From positions 6,334 through 70,333 of the forward strand of contig CAKUED010000014.1 of the NCBI GenBank assembly GCA_934646005.1: a stretch of 64,000 bases of DNA, read 5' to 3'. Source of the DNA: an uncultured Oscillospiraceae bacterium (lineage in GTDB: Bacteria > Bacillota > Clostridia > Oscillospirales > Oscillospiraceae). Of the stretch, positions 7,741-17,229 are shown piece after piece. A model generated the notes under the pieces. That model saw only the letters and a list, made by a program, of their open reading frames with translations. It searched no databases and was not told the origin of the DNA. The translations under genes were made by a program, and so were the position numbers. Every line of letters begins with the position of its first letter. Position 1 is the first letter of the stretch.

Positions 7741-8937
7741 ATGGACACTGTTTCTAACGCATTGCTGACACTGCTTGGACGGGCGCTGTTTTCAGCCGAC
7801 ACCGGCGATCTGCCGGAGAATACTGACTGGACCGCCCTATACCGGGAAGCGCGCGCGCAGGCGGTGCATCTTCTTGTTTACGATTGTCTGCGGCAGAGCG
7901 AGCGCGCCGCCATGCCGCCGGAGCTCGGAGCGCAGTGGAAAAAATCCGCCCTGATGACGCTTTGGAATAACGAGCAGGTCAAATCAGAACAGACGCTCGT
8001 GTTGGACGCTTTACAAAAAGCCGGTATCCCCTGTGTGCTCCTCAAGGGCAGTTCCTCCGCCATGTGCTACCCCAAGCCGGAGCTGCGCTGCGCGGGCGAT
8101 GTTGACCTTCTGGTGTCTAAAGATACTTTGGACCGGGCGGAGCAGCTTTTGGAGGGCATGGGCTATGTGCCGCCGACCACGCCGCATCACTGCCACATTT
8201 CCATGCAGCGCGGCAGCTTTGTCACGGAGCTGCATTTTGAACCGAACGGCATCCCCGACGGTCCGATCGGCGAAAGCATCCGTGCCTTTTTCCGGGACGC
8301 AGAGCAAGCGTCCGTTTTTGAAAACGGTATGCCCATCCTCCCGCTTTGTAAACGCGCCGTCGTCATGCTGCTGCATAAATTACAGCACATCACCGGCAGC
8401 GGACTTGGGCTTCGCCAGATGTGCGACTGGGCGGTTTTTGTAAAATCGGACCTCACCCCGGAGCGTTGGGCAGAGCTGCGCCCGATCCTCTGCCGGTTTG
8501 GGCTGCTTCGCTTTGCCGAGATCGTGACGCGGACCTGTGTCCTCTATTTCTCCCTCCCCGCCGACCGCGCACCCTGGTGCATGAACGCGGAGCGCGGCGC
8601 GTGCGAGGAGCTGATGGAGGATCTTTTCCGCTGCGGTAATTTTGGAAAAAAGCAAAACCGCTATGGTCAGCGCCTTTTTACCGATGTCAGCTCGCCCAAC
8701 CGCCTTTTGAGTTTTTGGCGCGTTGGACTGTCCGCCTGCCGTCAGCATTGGTCCGTCTGCGAAAAATATCCGATTTTGCTTCCCATTGCGCCGTTCGTGC
8801 TGCTGGCACGCTACGCAAAACAAAGAAGCTCCGGGCAGCGCCCGAAGCTCCAATTGCTCAAGGTCTATCAATACGCCGGTCCTCGGCAAAAGCTCTACCA
8901 GGAGCTCGCGCCGTTTCAAAACGGCTCTGAGAACTAA
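7741..8937 (+). CDS. PF14907-type nucleotidyltransferase family protein (copy 1)
   Basis: A 398-residue member of the uncharacterised nucleotidyltransferase family PF14907. The core signature is GIPCVLLKGSSSAMCYPKPE (about 97-116), followed by R-C-A-G-DVDLLV near 120-126, where the paired aspartates would hold the metal ion of a pol-beta-like active site. The C-terminal half is helical. Such proteins occur next to surface-polysaccharide and lasso-peptide clusters, where their reaction is unproven. It converges on the flippase gene at the end of the exopolysaccharide set and has a relative at the other end of that set (18874-20058). Start ATG at 7741 has AGGGGAGA just upstream; the longer upstream frame runs through a terminator and is rejected. 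Confidence 0.8.
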   Translation: MDTVSNALLTLLGRALFSADTGDLPENTDWTALYREARAQAVHLLVYDCLRQSERAAMPPELGAQWKKSALMTLWNNEQVKSEQTLVLDALQKAGIPCVLLKGSSSAMCYPKPELRCAGDVDLLVSKDTLDRAEQLLEGMGYVPPTTPHHCHISMQRGSFVTELHFEPNGIPDGPIGESIRAFFRDAEQASVFENGMPILPLCKRAVVMLLHKLQHITGSGLGLRQMCDWAVFVKSDLTPERWAELRPILCRFGLLRFAEIVTRTCVLYFSLPADRAPWCMNAERGACEELMEDLFRCGNFGKKQNRYGQRLFTDVSSPNRLLSFWRVGLSACRQHWSVCEKYPILLPIAPFVLLARYAKQRSSGQRPKLQLLKVYQYAGPRQKLYQELAPFQNGSEN

Positions 8938-8938
8938 T

Positions 8939-8971
8939 ATGATGCACGGCTCTGCCGTGCATCATTTTTGC
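8939..8971 (+). terminator. Terminator between nucleotidyltransferase and flippase genes
   Basis: A perfect 12-bp stem ATGATGCACGGC / GCCGTGCATCAT with loop TCT followed by TTTTTG. It overlaps the 3' end of the converging flippase gene. Confidence 0.88.
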
Positions 8972-10380
8972 TTTTGCGCACTGATTTTTCCTTTAATAAG
9001 ACCGACGCCCTCGCGCAGTATCGTGCGATTCCACACGATGCAGAATACCACCGACGCCGCCAGCCACACGCAGCTCAGCACCGTGATCTTCTGCAAATAC
9101 ACAACATACGTCACAGCATACCCTGCCAGCAGGATCGTCATTGGCTTGGCATCCAGCCGGATGCTGACCCTTCGGTTCACGTCGATATACCGATAAATAG
9201 ACAGATACAGCATCGCGCAGATCGTAGAAACGGGCGCTGCGTAAAGCCCGATGAGCTTGATGAGCAGCAGGTCAACGAGGATATTGATCGCCGCAGCCAC
9301 CGCGCTGGAGCGCGAAACCTTTTTCGTATCCTTCAGTCCGATATAAATAATGCCATACAGCGATTGCAGCACATTCAGCACGCTCCCGATCACCAGCAGC
9401 GGGATCAGATCATATGCGCTCTGAAAATCAGGTCCGACGAGATACCGAAAGAACACAGCGCAGCCCATGATCAGTACCAGACCGCATGAACCAAACAGCC
9501 GGAAGCACTGGTCCGTGATCTCGGAAATGTACGCCGCGCCGTCGCGGTCGCGGATATGCACGGCGACCGACTCTGTCCAGGACAGATTGAAGATGGCAAA
9601 CACATTGACGACGATTGCAGACAGCTTCGTCGCAACCGCCAGAATGCCGTTTGCGTCCGCGCCGATAAAGAACGTGACGAGCGTGCGGTCGGAAACGCTG
9701 ATGATCCACCACGACAGGCTATTCGGCAGCAGCGGCAGCGAATAGCGGGACATCTCCCGGATCACCGTCTTGTCGATCTGTTTTCTATCGACATAGCGGA
9801 AAATTCTGATTCTCACCGCGACGAACGCCGCGGCGGTAAGCTGTGCCAGCGCCGTTGCCCAGAGCATCCCCGTCACACCGAGCGGGAACACCACGATCAG
9901 CAGAATGTTCAGGACGATCGTCAGAATGCCGGAGACCGCGCTGCCCGCCGCGTAGGTCACATTATCGCCCAGCCCGCGGGAAATTTGCAGGAATACCGCC
10001 AGCAGCGCACTGGCGACCACACAGGCGGCAAACGGGAGCGCGTAGCCATAGGCAACGAAGCAGTTCAGCACCGCATACGCCAGCACGAAAATGCCAAGCG
10101 TCCCGAGCAGGCACGCGAGGCTGTTGGTGATGATGCGCGAGGCTGCCGTTTTGTCGCTGCGGACATCGATCAAAAAGCGGAACACCGCCGACTCCATTTG
10201 CAGCGTAATGACCGGGGCAATCAGCGTAACGTATGTGATCAGCAGGTCCACCGTGCCGTATTCCTCGGTGGAGAGCACCGTTGCATACAGCGGCAGCAGC
10301 AGGTAGGAGATGAGCTGCGTACACACCTTGCCAAAAAGGATGATCGCGGTATTTTTCACTAAGGTCGTTTTCCGGCTCAT
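8962..10380 (-). CDS. Polysaccharide flippase, Wzx / MATE-like (oligosaccharide flippase family)
   Basis: A 472-residue polytopic protein with about 12-14 membrane segments. It opens with LVKNTAIILFGKVCTQLISYLLLPLYATVLSTEEYG, the hallmark N-terminus of Wzx/RfbX flippases, here cited by positions 7-42. It would move undecaprenyl-linked repeat units of the exopolysaccharide across the membrane. Its start codon overlaps the stop of the preceding gene (ATGA), and it is the last gene of the leftward exopolysaccharide set. Confidence 0.9.
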   Translation of the reverse strand: MSRKTTLVKNTAIILFGKVCTQLISYLLLPLYATVLSTEEYGTVDLLITYVTLIAPVITLQMESAVFRFLIDVRSDKTAASRIITNSLACLLGTLGIFVLAYAVLNCFVAYGYALPFAACVVASALLAVFLQISRGLGDNVTYAAGSAVSGILTIVLNILLIVVFPLGVTGMLWATALAQLTAAAFVAVRIRIFRYVDRKQIDKTVIREMSRYSLPLLPNSLSWWIISVSDRTLVTFFIGADANGILAVATKLSAIVVNVFAIFNLSWTESVAVHIRDRDGAAYISEITDQCFRLFGSCGLVLIMGCAVFFRYLVGPDFQSAYDLIPLLVIGSVLNVLQSLYGIIYIGLKDTKKVSRSSAVAAAINILVDLLLIKLIGLYAAPVSTICAMLYLSIYRYIDVNRRVSIRLDAKPMTILLAGYAVTYVVYLQKITVLSCVWLAASVVFCIVWNRTILREGVGLIKGKISAQKQK

Positions 10381-11543
10381 CCTCGCGTCCCTCTCTTAGC
10401 CAGGCGCTCCAGCACGCCGTGCGCACGCAAAAAGTCCTTGACGCGGTTGCGCGCCGTCAGATAGTGATACTTCCCGGCAAATGCTTCCGCCGCTTCCCGA
10501 TAGGACGTTTCCTCATAGCACCTCCAAAACGCCGCGACCTGCTCCGTTTTTGCGCACGGCATGATGAGGTGCTTTTGCAGCGCGTCCTCCAGACTGGTCT
10601 CCACAAAAACCGCCTTTTCCTGAAAGATCGGGAAAAACCGGGACAGCGCCTTTTTCGTGTTCAAAAAGACGGCATTTACGCCGCGATCATCGGAAAACTG
10701 CTTACTAATCGCGTCATTTTCCCAGTAATCGCCCAGCGTAATATCGCCCACGCGCCGAACATCGGAATATGGACATTCATAGCAACTATCCCGCAAATCC
10801 AAATTGAGTAAAAACAGTCGTCTATAGCACTGATTCCAATAAGAATGCAGCTCAGACGAACCGTCCCGATAGACAATACGATCTAGCAGATAGCTCCACC
10901 CCAGCGCCTTATCGCGGAAACGATAATCGCGCACTTTTTTCCCGCCTGCCTCAATGCAGCGGATATGCTCCGCAAACAGCTTGGGGCTTGGCACACCGTG
11001 GCAGACAAGATCGCAGAGCATCAGATTCTCCCGCTCGCCAAAGGTCTTTCGGATGCCCGCCGCCTGACACGGCGTGCCGAAAAACAGCACCTCCCGCCCG
11101 GTGTTGAGGTCCTCCCGCAGCAGCGGATAATTTGCCTGCACATCGCTCTGCACATATTTGCTCCCCTGAAGCCGCTCCAGCTCCGCTGCGTCTGTGACGC
11201 GGATGTGGTGAAGCACCATCGCCTCGTCAAACGCCGCGCCGTAGACCACGCCGCCGGCGCGAAGCCATGTATCCGCCAGCAGCCACGCGATACCGCCGGA
11301 GGCGCTTTGCTCCAAAGCCGCGGCATCGCGCACTCTGGCAGCAAGCACCCTTTGCGGCAGCGGGTGCTTCTCCACCGGCACACAGACCGGGCAGACCCGC
11401 TCGCACGCGCCGCATCGGACGCAGCGCGCGGCGTCGATCGCCGGATACAAAAAGCCCTGAGCATTTGGCTGCATGGTCACGCAGCCAAGCGCGCAGGCAT
11501 TCATACAGGCGGCGCAGCCCGTGCATTCCTGATTTGGCAGCAT
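10377..11543 (-). CDS. Coenzyme F420 hydrogenase/dehydrogenase beta-subunit family protein
   Basis: A 388-residue iron-sulfur protein. The N-terminus has two ferredoxin-type 4Fe-4S motifs, CTGCAACMNAC (about 8-18) and CVRCGACERVC (about 39-49). The rest is the FrhB/FdhB-like domain, including GTPCQAAGIRK and LCDLVCHGVPSP. Members of this group in polysaccharide clusters are thought to act as redox enzymes on sugar or polyprenyl-linked intermediates; their reaction is not established. The start MLPNQECTGC is used because the longer open frame adds only basic low-complexity sequence and overlaps the upstream gene. It is spaced one base after the pyruvyl transferase gene, a pairing often seen in capsule loci. 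Confidence 0.85.
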   Translation of the reverse strand: MLPNQECTGCAACMNACALGCVTMQPNAQGFLYPAIDAARCVRCGACERVCPVCVPVEKHPLPQRVLAARVRDAAALEQSASGGIAWLLADTWLRAGGVVYGAAFDEAMVLHHIRVTDAAELERLQGSKYVQSDVQANYPLLREDLNTGREVLFFGTPCQAAGIRKTFGERENLMLCDLVCHGVPSPKLFAEHIRCIEAGGKKVRDYRFRDKALGWSYLLDRIVYRDGSSELHSYWNQCYRRLFLLNLDLRDSCYECPYSDVRRVGDITLGDYWENDAISKQFSDDRGVNAVFLNTKKALSRFFPIFQEKAVFVETSLEDALQKHLIMPCAKTEQVAAFWRCYEETSYREAAEAFAGKYHYLTARNRVKDFLRAHGVLERLAKRGTRG

Positions 11544-11544
11544 C

Positions 11545-12651
11545 TTACGACTCCTTTTTCGGTTCTTCCAGCGCATGGCGCAAAAACGCCAGTGAGCGCT
11601 CCCGCGCCTCTTGCAGGCGCTCCCCGCTCCTTCCCCAATCGATCGGCGCATTCAGCGCGTCCATGACCGTGTGGTCCTTGCCGTGCATCATGCGTTCCTG
11701 CAAATCGAGGGCTGACAGCAGCGTCTGCATCCTGCCGTTGTACGCGCCGTTACCGAACACCAGAAACGGGCGTCCGTACTGTACGGCAAATGCCGTGCCG
11801 TGAAATGAGCTGGTCAGCACGCAGCTTGCATGACGAAACAGTGTCAGAAATTCCTCTGGCCCTGTAACGGGGTGTACCTCGTCCCGCGCCCCGATCCGGC
11901 GCCCGAGCGTGACCAGCGGCAGCCCCGTCGCCTCCTGTGCATCCCGCGCAGCCTGCACGATCGCGGGATCTTTTCCCAGAAAATACACCAGAATGTAGCC
12001 GTTTTTCAGGCGGTCATCCGGCAGCTCCCGGCTCTCCACCCTGCTCCAATCCTCACGCTTTAACAAAAGCGTGGGGTCAAGCACGAGCGATACGTCCTTT
12101 TGCGCCAGCCGCTCGGTCGGGGCAAGCATCTCTTCCTCGCGCACGGAGATCGCGTCAAAGCGGTGCAGCAGCCGCCAATAGGCTTTGAGATACGGCTCCC
12201 ATGTCGAAACCGTCCCCGCGCTTGCCGCGTAAGCGATCCTTCGGCACTGCGCCGTTCCAAGCAGATACGCGTCAAAATCTCCGAAAATCGCGTTTGGATT
12301 CCAGACCTGATTGCTCCCGCTGACCACAGCGTCATACCGCTGCTCCACAGCGCGCAGCGTATCATGCTCCGTACACTCCGGGGACAGGCGCATATACGCC
12401 TGCCGGAACGCCGCGAAGCGTGCACAGGTCGCCTTGTTGTAGGGATACCGCAGGAGCTTGCCCACGCGCGTTTTGGCAGACTGTGCGCCGTAAAAGACGC
12501 GATAATCATAATACGAATAGATCGTCTTGCAGTTATAGTCAATGATCTCGGCATCGTGCCTCTGAGCGATCAGCGTCTGCTGCAAAGCGTATGCCTGCAA
12601 CGCCGCGCCGTAATTAGTCGTGCGGTGGAATGTCAGGATACCGATCTTCAT
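11545..12651 (-). CDS. Polysaccharide pyruvyl transferase family protein
   Basis: A 368-residue enzyme of the PF04230 family, which adds pyruvate ketals from phosphoenolpyruvate to sugars of extracellular polysaccharides. It begins MKIGILTFHRTTNYGAALQA, the standard start of the family, and carries SGSNQVWNPNAIFG (about 111-124) and TSSFHGTAFAVQYGRPFLVF (about 281-300), the two most conserved stretches. The pyruvate would give the polymer negative charge. It overlaps the DUF6625 gene upstream by four bases and is followed one base later by the F420-dehydrogenase-like gene. Confidence 0.9.
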   Translation of the reverse strand: MKIGILTFHRTTNYGAALQAYALQQTLIAQRHDAEIIDYNCKTIYSYYDYRVFYGAQSAKTRVGKLLRYPYNKATCARFAAFRQAYMRLSPECTEHDTLRAVEQRYDAVVSGSNQVWNPNAIFGDFDAYLLGTAQCRRIAYAASAGTVSTWEPYLKAYWRLLHRFDAISVREEEMLAPTERLAQKDVSLVLDPTLLLKREDWSRVESRELPDDRLKNGYILVYFLGKDPAIVQAARDAQEATGLPLVTLGRRIGARDEVHPVTGPEEFLTLFRHASCVLTSSFHGTAFAVQYGRPFLVFGNGAYNGRMQTLLSALDLQERMMHGKDHTVMDALNAPIDWGRSGERLQEARERSLAFLRHALEEPKKES

Positions 12652-13604
12652 CCGATGCTCTCCTTGAACCGTTGAACCTTGCCCTTGATCCAGAGCTTTC
12701 GCAGCGTCAGCGCGCGCCAGCGCTTTTTCTGGTAGCGCACGCGCTGCCGACCGTCCGGCTGCTCACACGCTGCGCTGTACGCCTCCTCGCGAAAGAAGCC
12801 CTGCGGCGTGATGTAAATTCTGCCGGGATAGTCCGGCTCGATCTCCTGATACGGCAGCGGGCGCTTTTGCAGGTGGAGGTACATCAGCTCGTCCCGGACT
12901 GTCTGCCCGCCCCTGGCGTATTCCCGCCAGAGCCTTCCCCGCTCCCAGAAAAACCGCTGCCCGTCCTCGTTTTTAAGCGCGCAGAGCCGCGCCATCACAA
13001 ACCCGCCATGCTGCGGCAGGATGTCTGCAAACCGATTCTCGCCGTACTGTATGACCCCCTGCGCGCGGCAGATCGCGGGCATGAAGATCTCGTCAAAAAA
13101 GCACGGCTCTGCGATCTCGATCGCCCGGCGAAACGCGATCCCGCCGGCAAGCGGCTGCTCAAACAGCCGATTCATGCGCGGGCTGTTCCGATACAGCGTC
13201 AAATGCCCCTGCGTCAGAACGCGCTCGCTCTTTTGGACCTCCTCCATAGAAAGCAGATCAAAGATCCTGCCGAAGATGAGGTCTACATCGCAAAAGCCCC
13301 AAAAATCCGCGTCTTGCAGATGATCCTCAAAAATAACGCCGTAGGCGGGCTTGCAGTCGCACAGCTTATACGGCGTTAACACGCGCAGGGCTTTGTCCCG
13401 CAAGCCGAGCTTTTTCTGCATGAGCGCTCTGAGCACGGAAAAAGGCAGCTCGTGCACCACAACATTCTGCGGACACAGCGGCAGCGCAGACTGGTCTGTG
13501 AAAATATGAAATTCCACCTCGCTGTTGATCGCGCAGCTCCGCAGAAACAGCGCAAAATACGGCGGGAATGCGCCAAAATAGGGCGTGATGATCTTGATCT
13601 TCAT
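12648..13604 (-). CDS. DUF6625 family protein, probable glycosyltransferase-like
   Basis: A 318-residue protein beginning KIKIITPYFGAFPPYFALFL, as in DUF6625 proteins of capsule loci. FWGFCDVDLIFGR near residues 115-127 contains a DxD motif, which in GT-A glycosyltransferases binds the metal and nucleotide sugar, so a glycosyltransferase role is likely but unproven. Both ends overlap neighbouring genes by four bases, which places it firmly in the polysaccharide operon. Confidence 0.75.
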   Translation of the reverse strand: MKIKIITPYFGAFPPYFALFLRSCAINSEVEFHIFTDQSALPLCPQNVVVHELPFSVLRALMQKKLGLRDKALRVLTPYKLCDCKPAYGVIFEDHLQDADFWGFCDVDLIFGRIFDLLSMEEVQKSERVLTQGHLTLYRNSPRMNRLFEQPLAGGIAFRRAIEIAEPCFFDEIFMPAICRAQGVIQYGENRFADILPQHGGFVMARLCALKNEDGQRFFWERGRLWREYARGGQTVRDELMYLHLQKRPLPYQEIEPDYPGRIYITPQGFFREEAYSAACEQPDGRQRVRYQKKRWRALTLRKLWIKGKVQRFKESIG

Positions 13605-14914
13605 TTTTTCAGCCTGATACGGACCTTTCTTTTCTGAAGTTCATCCACAATGATCAGCAGAATGATCGGGAACAGCTTGCATCTGTGCCGGATCGCCGTG
13701 CCGTAGTTGGACGTGACCGCCGCAAACATTGTGACCATAATGATCAGAAGGAGCAGCAGCAGGATCACAAACCGATCCGCCCGTGACTTTTCAGGCGTTC
13801 GCCGCTGTGCCCGCATTTTTTTGAAAACATACACCGTCAGGAACATATAGAGCAGCGCGTCAAAAAGCCCAAGCAGGTCAACCGCCTCGCTGACCATCCA
13901 GACAAACGGCGTAAACAAAAAGTAAACAATGCGCACCGGCAGATACAGCAGGAGCATCCAGGGATTTTTTGAGGTGAAGCCTTGCAGATAAGCAGCTCTG
14001 CCCTGCGCCGACATATTGCCGACACGGCTGATGCCCGCTATACTAAGCTCCACGCCGCCGCTCATTCCAAACTTTTCCGTGCCGATGTCGTTTACCAGCA
14101 TATACGCGAACACCATGACCATGCCTGCGGCAAGAACGATCTTTGCAAGAATACCGATCTTACTGCTCGCTATTCTGCTTTTGCGCGTCAGAATGATCAA
14201 AACCGTCAGCGCCATCATTGCGATCATGGAGGTATGCAGGATCATGGCTGGAATCAAAAAGAGGATCGACAGGAGCAGACTTCCGAGCTTGCAATCCTCA
14301 TAATATCGGTAAGAATACTTGAGGTACAGCAGCATAAAGAGCATCAGCATCGGCTCGCGGTTGGCAAAATAGCTCGAAAAGCGGATCAGATTCGGAAAAA
14401 GAGCCATCCACATTGCCGCGCACTTTGTGATCTGCGTGTCCTGATAGACCGTATCGACCAGATCGGTCGTAATATAAACGCAGCACATACTGAGCGCAAA
14501 ATTCATTGCCCGCACGGGCGTAAAGCACTCGCCAAAAATACGAAACAAAAAGCTGACGATCCAGGAATACCAGTAGGCGCTCTTTGGCATATTGGCAAAG
14601 ACGTCTTTCAGCGGCATGGCGGCGTACCGCGCTGCGTATACCGCATAATAATCCGCGTCCGCGTCATTCGTGATCGTACAGTAAAGAAACATCGCCAGTC
14701 TGGCGGCAAATGCGATCAAAATCGCCGCCGTGACCGCCGGGCGTTTTGCAGCGCCAAAAGACAGCAGAACGATCAAACATGCCGCCAGAAGAAAGCCGTA
14801 TGTCCAGTCATAGTTTTCTGCTAAAAGAAAGCTCACACCGGCAACCACTGCACACGCGGCGGCGGTTATCAGCATCATGAACGATGCGGTCTGCGTCTTT
14901 TGTATCCTAATCAT
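13601..14914 (-). CDS. EpsG-like polysaccharide polymerase / glycosyltransferase family 39-like membrane protein
   Basis: A 437-residue protein with about 10-12 membrane segments, ending in a basic cytoplasmic tail. One external loop has DADADYYAVYAARYAAMPLKDVF (starting near residue 83) and the next AYWYSWIVSFLFRIFGE, patterns found in EpsG/Wzy-type polymerases and related GT-C proteins. It is placed between glycosyltransferase genes and before the flippase, the usual site of the polymerase. No other polymerase candidate exists in the cluster, so Wzy-like function is the best guess. Confidence 0.7.
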   Translation of the reverse strand: MIRIQKTQTASFMMLITAAACAVVAGVSFLLAENYDWTYGFLLAACLIVLLSFGAAKRPAVTAAILIAFAARLAMFLYCTITNDADADYYAVYAARYAAMPLKDVFANMPKSAYWYSWIVSFLFRIFGECFTPVRAMNFALSMCCVYITTDLVDTVYQDTQITKCAAMWMALFPNLIRFSSYFANREPMLMLFMLLYLKYSYRYYEDCKLGSLLLSILFLIPAMILHTSMIAMMALTVLIILTRKSRIASSKIGILAKIVLAAGMVMVFAYMLVNDIGTEKFGMSGGVELSIAGISRVGNMSAQGRAAYLQGFTSKNPWMLLLYLPVRIVYFLFTPFVWMVSEAVDLLGLFDALLYMFLTVYVFKKMRAQRRTPEKSRADRFVILLLLLLIIMVTMFAAVTSNYGTAIRHRCKLFPIILLIIVDELQKRKVRIRLKK

Positions 14915-14917
14915 GCC

Positions 14918-16042
14918 TCAGAATCCTTTAACGATCTCCCAGTATTGCTTCGCCGCGTAATCGACTGTGAACTGCTCTGCTTTTTCCGCAAAGTCTGCCG
15001 AATCGTACTGCTGTGCCAGCGCCGCGCGAATGGCATCCGCCAGCGCGCGCACATTCTCCTTTTCGCACAGCACGCCGAACTTCCCAGCGCCCGGTGTTTC
15101 CATGATCTCCTTCGGACCGCCGCTGTCGCAGTCGGTCGCCACACACGGCAGACCGCAGGCGATCGCCTCTACCAAAACGTTTCCGAATGCCTCTTTCAGC
15201 GAGGAAAGCACAAACAAATCGGCGCTTTTCATAAACGAATACACGCGGTCCGTATAGCCATACAGCTCCACGTCCGCCTGCATCCCATGCGCTGCGATCT
15301 TTTCCTGCAAGAGCGCTCTCTGCTCGCCCTCGCCAAGAATGAGCAGCTTGATCTTCTGCTCCTTGCGCACCATCGCCGCGGCGTCGATCAAATCGTCAAA
15401 CGCCTTTTCCGGCACGAGACGCCCCGCCGCCAGCAAGAGCCGATAGCCGTCCGCCTTCGGTTTAACAAACGGGTGCTCCGTCTCCGGCTGCGCGTCGCGG
15501 ATCGCATCCGGCTCGATCAGCGGATGATAGACCACCCGTGCCCGCTCCTTTTTGACGCCGTAGCACTGGAGCACATCCAGCATCGCCGGGGTATGCGCCG
15601 CAGCAACTGCGTCCGCAAAGCGAAAAAACAGGCGATTCGCCAAAAAAACCGCCTTATGATAAAGCCCGTCGCGTTTCAACAGCGAGCATCGGTTGTCCTC
15701 GATCAGCACGACCCTTGCCTTGCGGTGAAAAAACTTCAAAAACGCCGCCACCGTGCAGGAAAGCCCCGGCGCGGCGAGGATCGCAGTATCCGGGTGCTTG
15801 CGCATATACCTTGCGATCTGCGGCAGTGACAAAAACACCTTTAAATCACCGCGATACCGGCGCTTGGCAAAATCGTACACCGTGCATTCCTGCGGGATCA
15901 GCGCCCGCATCTCTCCGCGCGCGTCGGCGATCAGAAAGTCGATCTCCGCGCCCTGCGCCAGCAGTCCCCGTGCCAGATTGACCATCACACGCTGCACGCC
16001 GCCGTTGGCGGCGCACTGCATCAGCAATGCCGCTTTTTTCAT
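14918..16042 (-). CDS. GT4 family glycosyltransferase
   Basis: A 374-residue GT-B enzyme of family GT4. The N-terminal acceptor domain starts MQCAANGGVQRVMVNLARGL (residues 8-27), with the conserved GG-E/Q-R pattern. The C-terminal donor domain has LLAAGRLVPEKAFDDLI (about 190-206) and SSLKEAFGNVLVEAIACGLP (about 289-308) with the catalytic E-x7-E motif. It would add one sugar to the lipid-linked repeat unit in the cytoplasm. The start overlaps the stop of the preceding GT4 gene. Confidence 0.9.
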   Translation of the reverse strand: MKKAALLMQCAANGGVQRVMVNLARGLLAQGAEIDFLIADARGEMRALIPQECTVYDFAKRRYRGDLKVFLSLPQIARYMRKHPDTAILAAPGLSCTVAAFLKFFHRKARVVLIEDNRCSLLKRDGLYHKAVFLANRLFFRFADAVAAAHTPAMLDVLQCYGVKKERARVVYHPLIEPDAIRDAQPETEHPFVKPKADGYRLLLAAGRLVPEKAFDDLIDAAAMVRKEQKIKLLILGEGEQRALLQEKIAAHGMQADVELYGYTDRVYSFMKSADLFVLSSLKEAFGNVLVEAIACGLPCVATDCDSGGPKEIMETPGAGKFGVLCEKENVRALADAIRAALAQQYDSADFAEKAEQFTVDYAAKQYWEIVKGF

Positions 16043-17178
16043 TCCGCCGCCCCCGCTGCTTCGTAGATCATTTTCATCCGGGCTTTGACAACGCCCAGAT
16101 CAAATTCCTTGACCGTTTTCCGCGCTGCGGCTGCCGCCTGCTCCCGCAGCTCCGGGTGCTCGCGCATCATCTGGATGGCGGACGCCACGCTCTGCGGGGT
16201 GTTGTCCGCGAGCAGGCCCGTTGCGCCGTCCTCGATGAGGTCGGTATTGCCGCGAATTGCCGAACACACGACCGGCAGACCGCAAGCCATTGCCTCCATC
16301 AGCGCGACCGGCAGTCCCTCCTGATGCGACATGAACACAAACAGATCGCAGGCGGCGCAGATCGCAGGAATATCCTTCCGATAGCCCAAGAACGAAACGT
16401 GCTCCGTCAGCCCAAGCTCGGCGGCGAGGCTTTTCAGCTCCGCTTCCAGAGCCCCCCTGCCGCAGATGATATATCGGATGCCGTCCAGCTCCTCCGCCTG
16501 CTTCAAAACCGCCAGCGCGCGCAGGACGACCTCGTGATTTTTCCGCGGGATCAATTCGCCGACCGACAGCAGCGCAAATTCATCCTGCGCTATGCCGATC
16601 TCTTCCCGCTTTGCCGTGCGATCCACACAGCCGACGTTAAACTTGTTGAGGTCCACGCCAACGCCCGGCACATAGCAGACGTTTTTGGCTTTGAAGCTCT
16701 GCGCCCGCGCGTAGTCCTCCTGATTAATCGTGATGAGCACGTCCGTGTACCGCGCCAGCCATTTTTCGACCGGGTAGTACACCAGCCAGTTGACGGCGGG
16801 CGCGCCCGTGTAAAAGTGAAAGCCGTGCGCCGTGTAAAGCACTTTTGTGCCGCGCTTGCGCGCCTTTTTTGCCGCCAGCCGCGTCAGCATCGCGCCGACG
16901 GGTGTATGGCAGTGGATGATGTCGTACCCGCCCGCGTCAATGACGCGCTTGAGTTCGCGGTATGCCTTAAAATTCCCGGGTTTCAGCGGGCTGCGCTCAA
17001 AGGGGATGTTGTAGTAGGTATCGCAATACGGGATGACGCAGTCGTCCGAGTTTTCGTAGTCGTTCCTCGCCGCGACCGCCGTCTCCCAGCCCATTTCCTT
17101 GAACAATTTGAGGTATGGGATGTGGAACTCCATGATGTGCGTTTTTACGACCGTTGCAACAAACAACACTTTTTTCAT
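16039..17178 (-). CDS. GT4 family glycosyltransferase (EpsD-like)
   Basis: A 379-residue GT-B enzyme. It begins KKVLFVATVVKTHIMEFHIP and has a conserved IIHCHTPVGAMLTRLAAKKA (about 88-107), as in EpsD/CapM-type enzymes. The donor domain includes LLSVGELIPRKNHEVVLRAL (about 204) and SHQEGLPVALMEAMACGLPV (about 290-309) with E-x7-E. ATG at 17178 is preferred to the ATG six bases upstream because the GAGAGGGGG ribosome site would otherwise touch the start. It acts after the priming sugar transferase encoded just upstream. Confidence 0.9.
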   Translation of the reverse strand: MKKVLFVATVVKTHIMEFHIPYLKLFKEMGWETAVAARNDYENSDDCVIPYCDTYYNIPFERSPLKPGNFKAYRELKRVIDAGGYDIIHCHTPVGAMLTRLAAKKARKRGTKVLYTAHGFHFYTGAPAVNWLVYYPVEKWLARYTDVLITINQEDYARAQSFKAKNVCYVPGVGVDLNKFNVGCVDRTAKREEIGIAQDEFALLSVGELIPRKNHEVVLRALAVLKQAEELDGIRYIICGRGALEAELKSLAAELGLTEHVSFLGYRKDIPAICAACDLFVFMSHQEGLPVALMEAMACGLPVVCSAIRGNTDLIEDGATGLLADNTPQSVASAIQMMREHPELREQAAAAARKTVKEFDLGVVKARMKMIYEAAGAAE

Positions 17179-17205
17179 TAACATCCCCCTCTCCGCTAAA
17201 ATAGC

Positions 17206-17229
17206 CCAGACTCATCTCAAAGAGTCTGA
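17206..17229 (-). terminator. Weak hairpin between sugar transferase and GT4 genes
   Basis: On the minus strand CAGACTC / GAGTCTG with an 8-base loop, followed by GGCTATTTTAG. It covers the stop of the sugar transferase gene. It may reduce rather than end read-through into the glycosyltransferases. Confidence 0.35.
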
